From Phytopseudomonas flavescens (lineage in GTDB: Bacteria; Pseudomonadota; Gammaproteobacteria; Pseudomonadales; Pseudomonadaceae), in assembly GCF_900100535.1 (NCBI RefSeq), contig NZ_FNDG01000011.1, positions 109,715-173,714 of the forward strand: 64,000 nucleotides of DNA, written 5' to 3'. Below are positions 62,819-64,000 of the stretch, piece by piece (the stretch's first letter is position 1; every line of letters begins with the position of its first letter). The notes beneath the pieces are model-generated. The model was not told the DNA's origin. It searched no databases and saw only the letters and a list, made by a program, of their open reading frames with translations. The translations under genes were made by a program, and so were the position numbers.

Positions 62819-62838
62819 AGCAGCCCGCAGGGGCTGCT
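62819..62838. repeat. Intercistronic hairpin between monooxygenase and LysE gene
   Basis: AGCAGCCC-GCAG-GGGCTGCT gives an 8-bp stem with a 4-base loop. No T-run follows on the minus strand, so it is more likely an mRNA processing or stabilising element than a terminator. Confidence 0.55.
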
Positions 62839-62850
62839 AAAAGGGTTGCT

Positions 62851-63662
62851 TCAGGCCAGCGCGTGCGCCGCTTCGACCTGCGCCAAGCGTGTCTCCAGGG
62901 CCGAAAGGATGTGTTCAACCCGTAGCGAAATCAGGCTGAACGAACCGGCGTCCCCCAGGCCGTGGGAGCTTTCGCATAAACCGTTGAGGAACACTGCGGG
63001 CAAAACATCCAGAGAGGTCACGCTGTAATCGCGATTAACCACCAGCGCGCCGTGTGCATCGGCGCGAAACCGATGGTGATAAGGCGCTAGCAACGGAGGG
63101 TACAACTCACTATTTTCCTTGGCAGCAATGTCCTTGAACCCGGTGGCAAGCACCAGCGCATCCAGCTCGAGGGTCGAGTGCCTGAGTTGATTGACCTCCT
63201 TGAGCTCCAACTGCACGTGCCCCGAGGCATTAACCTGCGCCTGCTCGATGGCGATGTTGTTGAGGATGTGGATGCGCTGCTTGCCCTGCAACTTTTCTTC
63301 ATGGATGCGCACGTACAGCGCGTTGATCACATCTTCATCGGCCGAGCTGTAGTTGGTGCCGCGCAATTGTTTATCCACCCGTGCCTTGGCTTCTGGCGGC
63401 AGGTTGAAGTAGTAGTCGATGAACTCCGGGAAATACACCTTGCCGCTGAATGGACTGGTGCCTTGAGTCGAAAATTGAAGCTGCGGTGCAGCGAGTAGAT
63501 TTCCTTGTCCGGGAACCTGGCGGTCAGGTCGAGCACAATCTCCACGGCGCTCTGGCTGGAGCCCACCACACCTATGCGCTGCACGCTCGACGGAAACCGA
63601 CTGATGCGCTCTAGGTACTGATTGAGGTGAAACACCTGTTTATCGCAACCGACATTGAAAAG
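62851..63662 (-). pseudogene. SidA/IucD/PvdA-family N-hydroxylating monooxygenase, interrupted
   Basis: The C-terminal ~two thirds of a flavin-dependent lysine/ornithine N-hydroxylase. One frame has VFHLNQYLERISRF and the NADPH-binding VGSSQSAVEIVLDL, then YSLHRSFNFR. A second frame has TQGTSPFSGKVYFPEFIDYYF, KQLRGTNYSSADEDVINALY and the ATGFKD motif of the family. A one-base loss near 63468 separates them. At 63663 the reading frame is cut by an IS3-family element, so the FAD-binding N-terminus is absent from this side. These enzymes make hydroxamate siderophores or N-hydroxy/N-N bonded metabolites. Confidence 0.8.
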
Positions 63663-64000
63663 TGAATCGCCCCGGCTTTCCTAGACACTTTCCAAGCTCT
63701 GGAAATAGCGCTTTTCAAAATCCACTGGCGATAGCTGCATAGCGCTGCTGTGCCGGCGTTTAGGGTTATAAAACATCTCGATGTAATCGAACACATCAGC
63801 GCGTGCTTCTTCACGAGTGCCGTAGGTTTTCCGCCTGATGCGTTCGCGCTTCAGCAGTTGGAAAAGCTCTCTGCCACGGCGTTGTCGTGACAGTTACCGC
63901 GCCGGCTCATGCTACTGATTAGGTTGTTGGCCTTGAGGAAACTTTGCCAGTCCAGGCTGCTGAACTGGCTGCCCTGGTCTGAGTGGATCATCACTTCCTG
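63663..64000 (-). mobile_element. IS3-family insertion sequence, right part outside window
   Basis: The element begins at TGAATCGCCCCGGC, a typical IS3-group terminal inverted repeat. The transposase stop codon lies within this end. The remaining element runs past the window edge, so size and the other inverted repeat cannot be seen. It interrupts the monooxygenase gene. Confidence 0.78.
63681..64000 (-). pseudogene. IS3-family transposase (OrfB) C-terminus, frameshifted
   Basis: The minus strand reads VMIHSDQGSQFSSLDW, carrying the second catalytic Asp, and SRRGNCHDNAVAESF, carrying the catalytic Glu. A single A missing from the run at 63862-63865 then shifts the frame. In the correct frame it continues QLLKRERIRRKTYGTREEA and RRHSSAMQLSPVDFEKRYF to a TAG stop codon. 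The rest of the enzyme lies outside the window. The shift is far from the usual OrfA-OrfB slippage site, so it is probably a disabling lesion. Confidence 0.75.

Noticed and set aside
63840..63890. Programmed frameshift in the IS3 transposase
   Set aside because: IS3 elements slip at the OrfA-OrfB overlap, not near the end of the catalytic core after the final Glu; a simple lesion fits better.

Overview
The window is chromosomal DNA from a Pseudomonas species. The protein sequences, the high G+C content and above all the gene order point to this genus: nearly every core gene lies in the order I remember from P. aeruginosa PAO1. One block corresponds to PA4572 down to PA4557 (fklB to ispH). A second corresponds to PA4485 down to PA4442 (rlpA-like to cysNC). 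In PAO1 the minor-pilin and type IV pilus genes lie between these blocks; here they are replaced by a decayed LysE exporter gene and a LysR regulator. The species cannot be fixed from the window alone. The P. mendocina/oleovorans group is a guess based on the intergenic repeats.

Layout. 1-14266: peptidyl-prolyl isomerase fklB (5' end outside the window), an iron-regulated-type small protein with a Fur box, ispB, ribosomal proteins L21/L27, obg, proB, creA, rpsT, murJ, then ribF-ileS-lspA-fkpB-ispH. 14267-16739: replacement junction with two long palindromes, the lysE pseudogene, a LysR regulator and an RlpA-like lipoprotein. 16844-31499: gatCAB on the minus strand, then the divergent elongasome and cell-envelope run mreBCD-maf-rng-yhdP-nitrilase-tldD. 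31526-37725: darP and pmbA separated by an 11-copy 7-bp tandem repeat, then the iron/oxidative-stress operon fagA-fumC-orfX-sodA and a ZIP metal transporter.

37732-44769 (minus strand): kdsD-kdsC-lptC-lptA-lptB-rpoN-hpf-ptsN-rapZ-ptsO, which joins LPS precursor synthesis and export to sigma-54 and the nitrogen PTS. 45017-53401 (plus strand): mlaFEDCB phospholipid transport, ibaG, murA, hisG, a pair of inverted structured repeats, hisD and hisC. 53654-55844 (minus): a DUF4198 periplasmic protein and the protease AlgW. 55953-59670 (plus): a NIF3-family protein, then cysD-cysNC for sulfate activation. Much of this DNA encodes envelope assembly: isoprenoids, peptidoglycan, lipoprotein processing, LPS and outer-membrane lipid asymmetry.

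59671-64000 is accessory and decaying. It holds a fragment of the structured repeat, an internally deleted IS481-type transposase, an MFS transporter, and a minus-strand operon. That operon contains a SidA/IucD/PvdA-type N-hydroxylating monooxygenase, a LysE-family exporter and a small unknown protein. The monooxygenase is broken by an IS3-family element and a frameshift, and the small ORF is also frameshifted. About sixty core genes in the same window read through cleanly, so these lesions look like real gene decay rather than sequencing noise. I found no tRNA, rRNA, CRISPR array or prophage.
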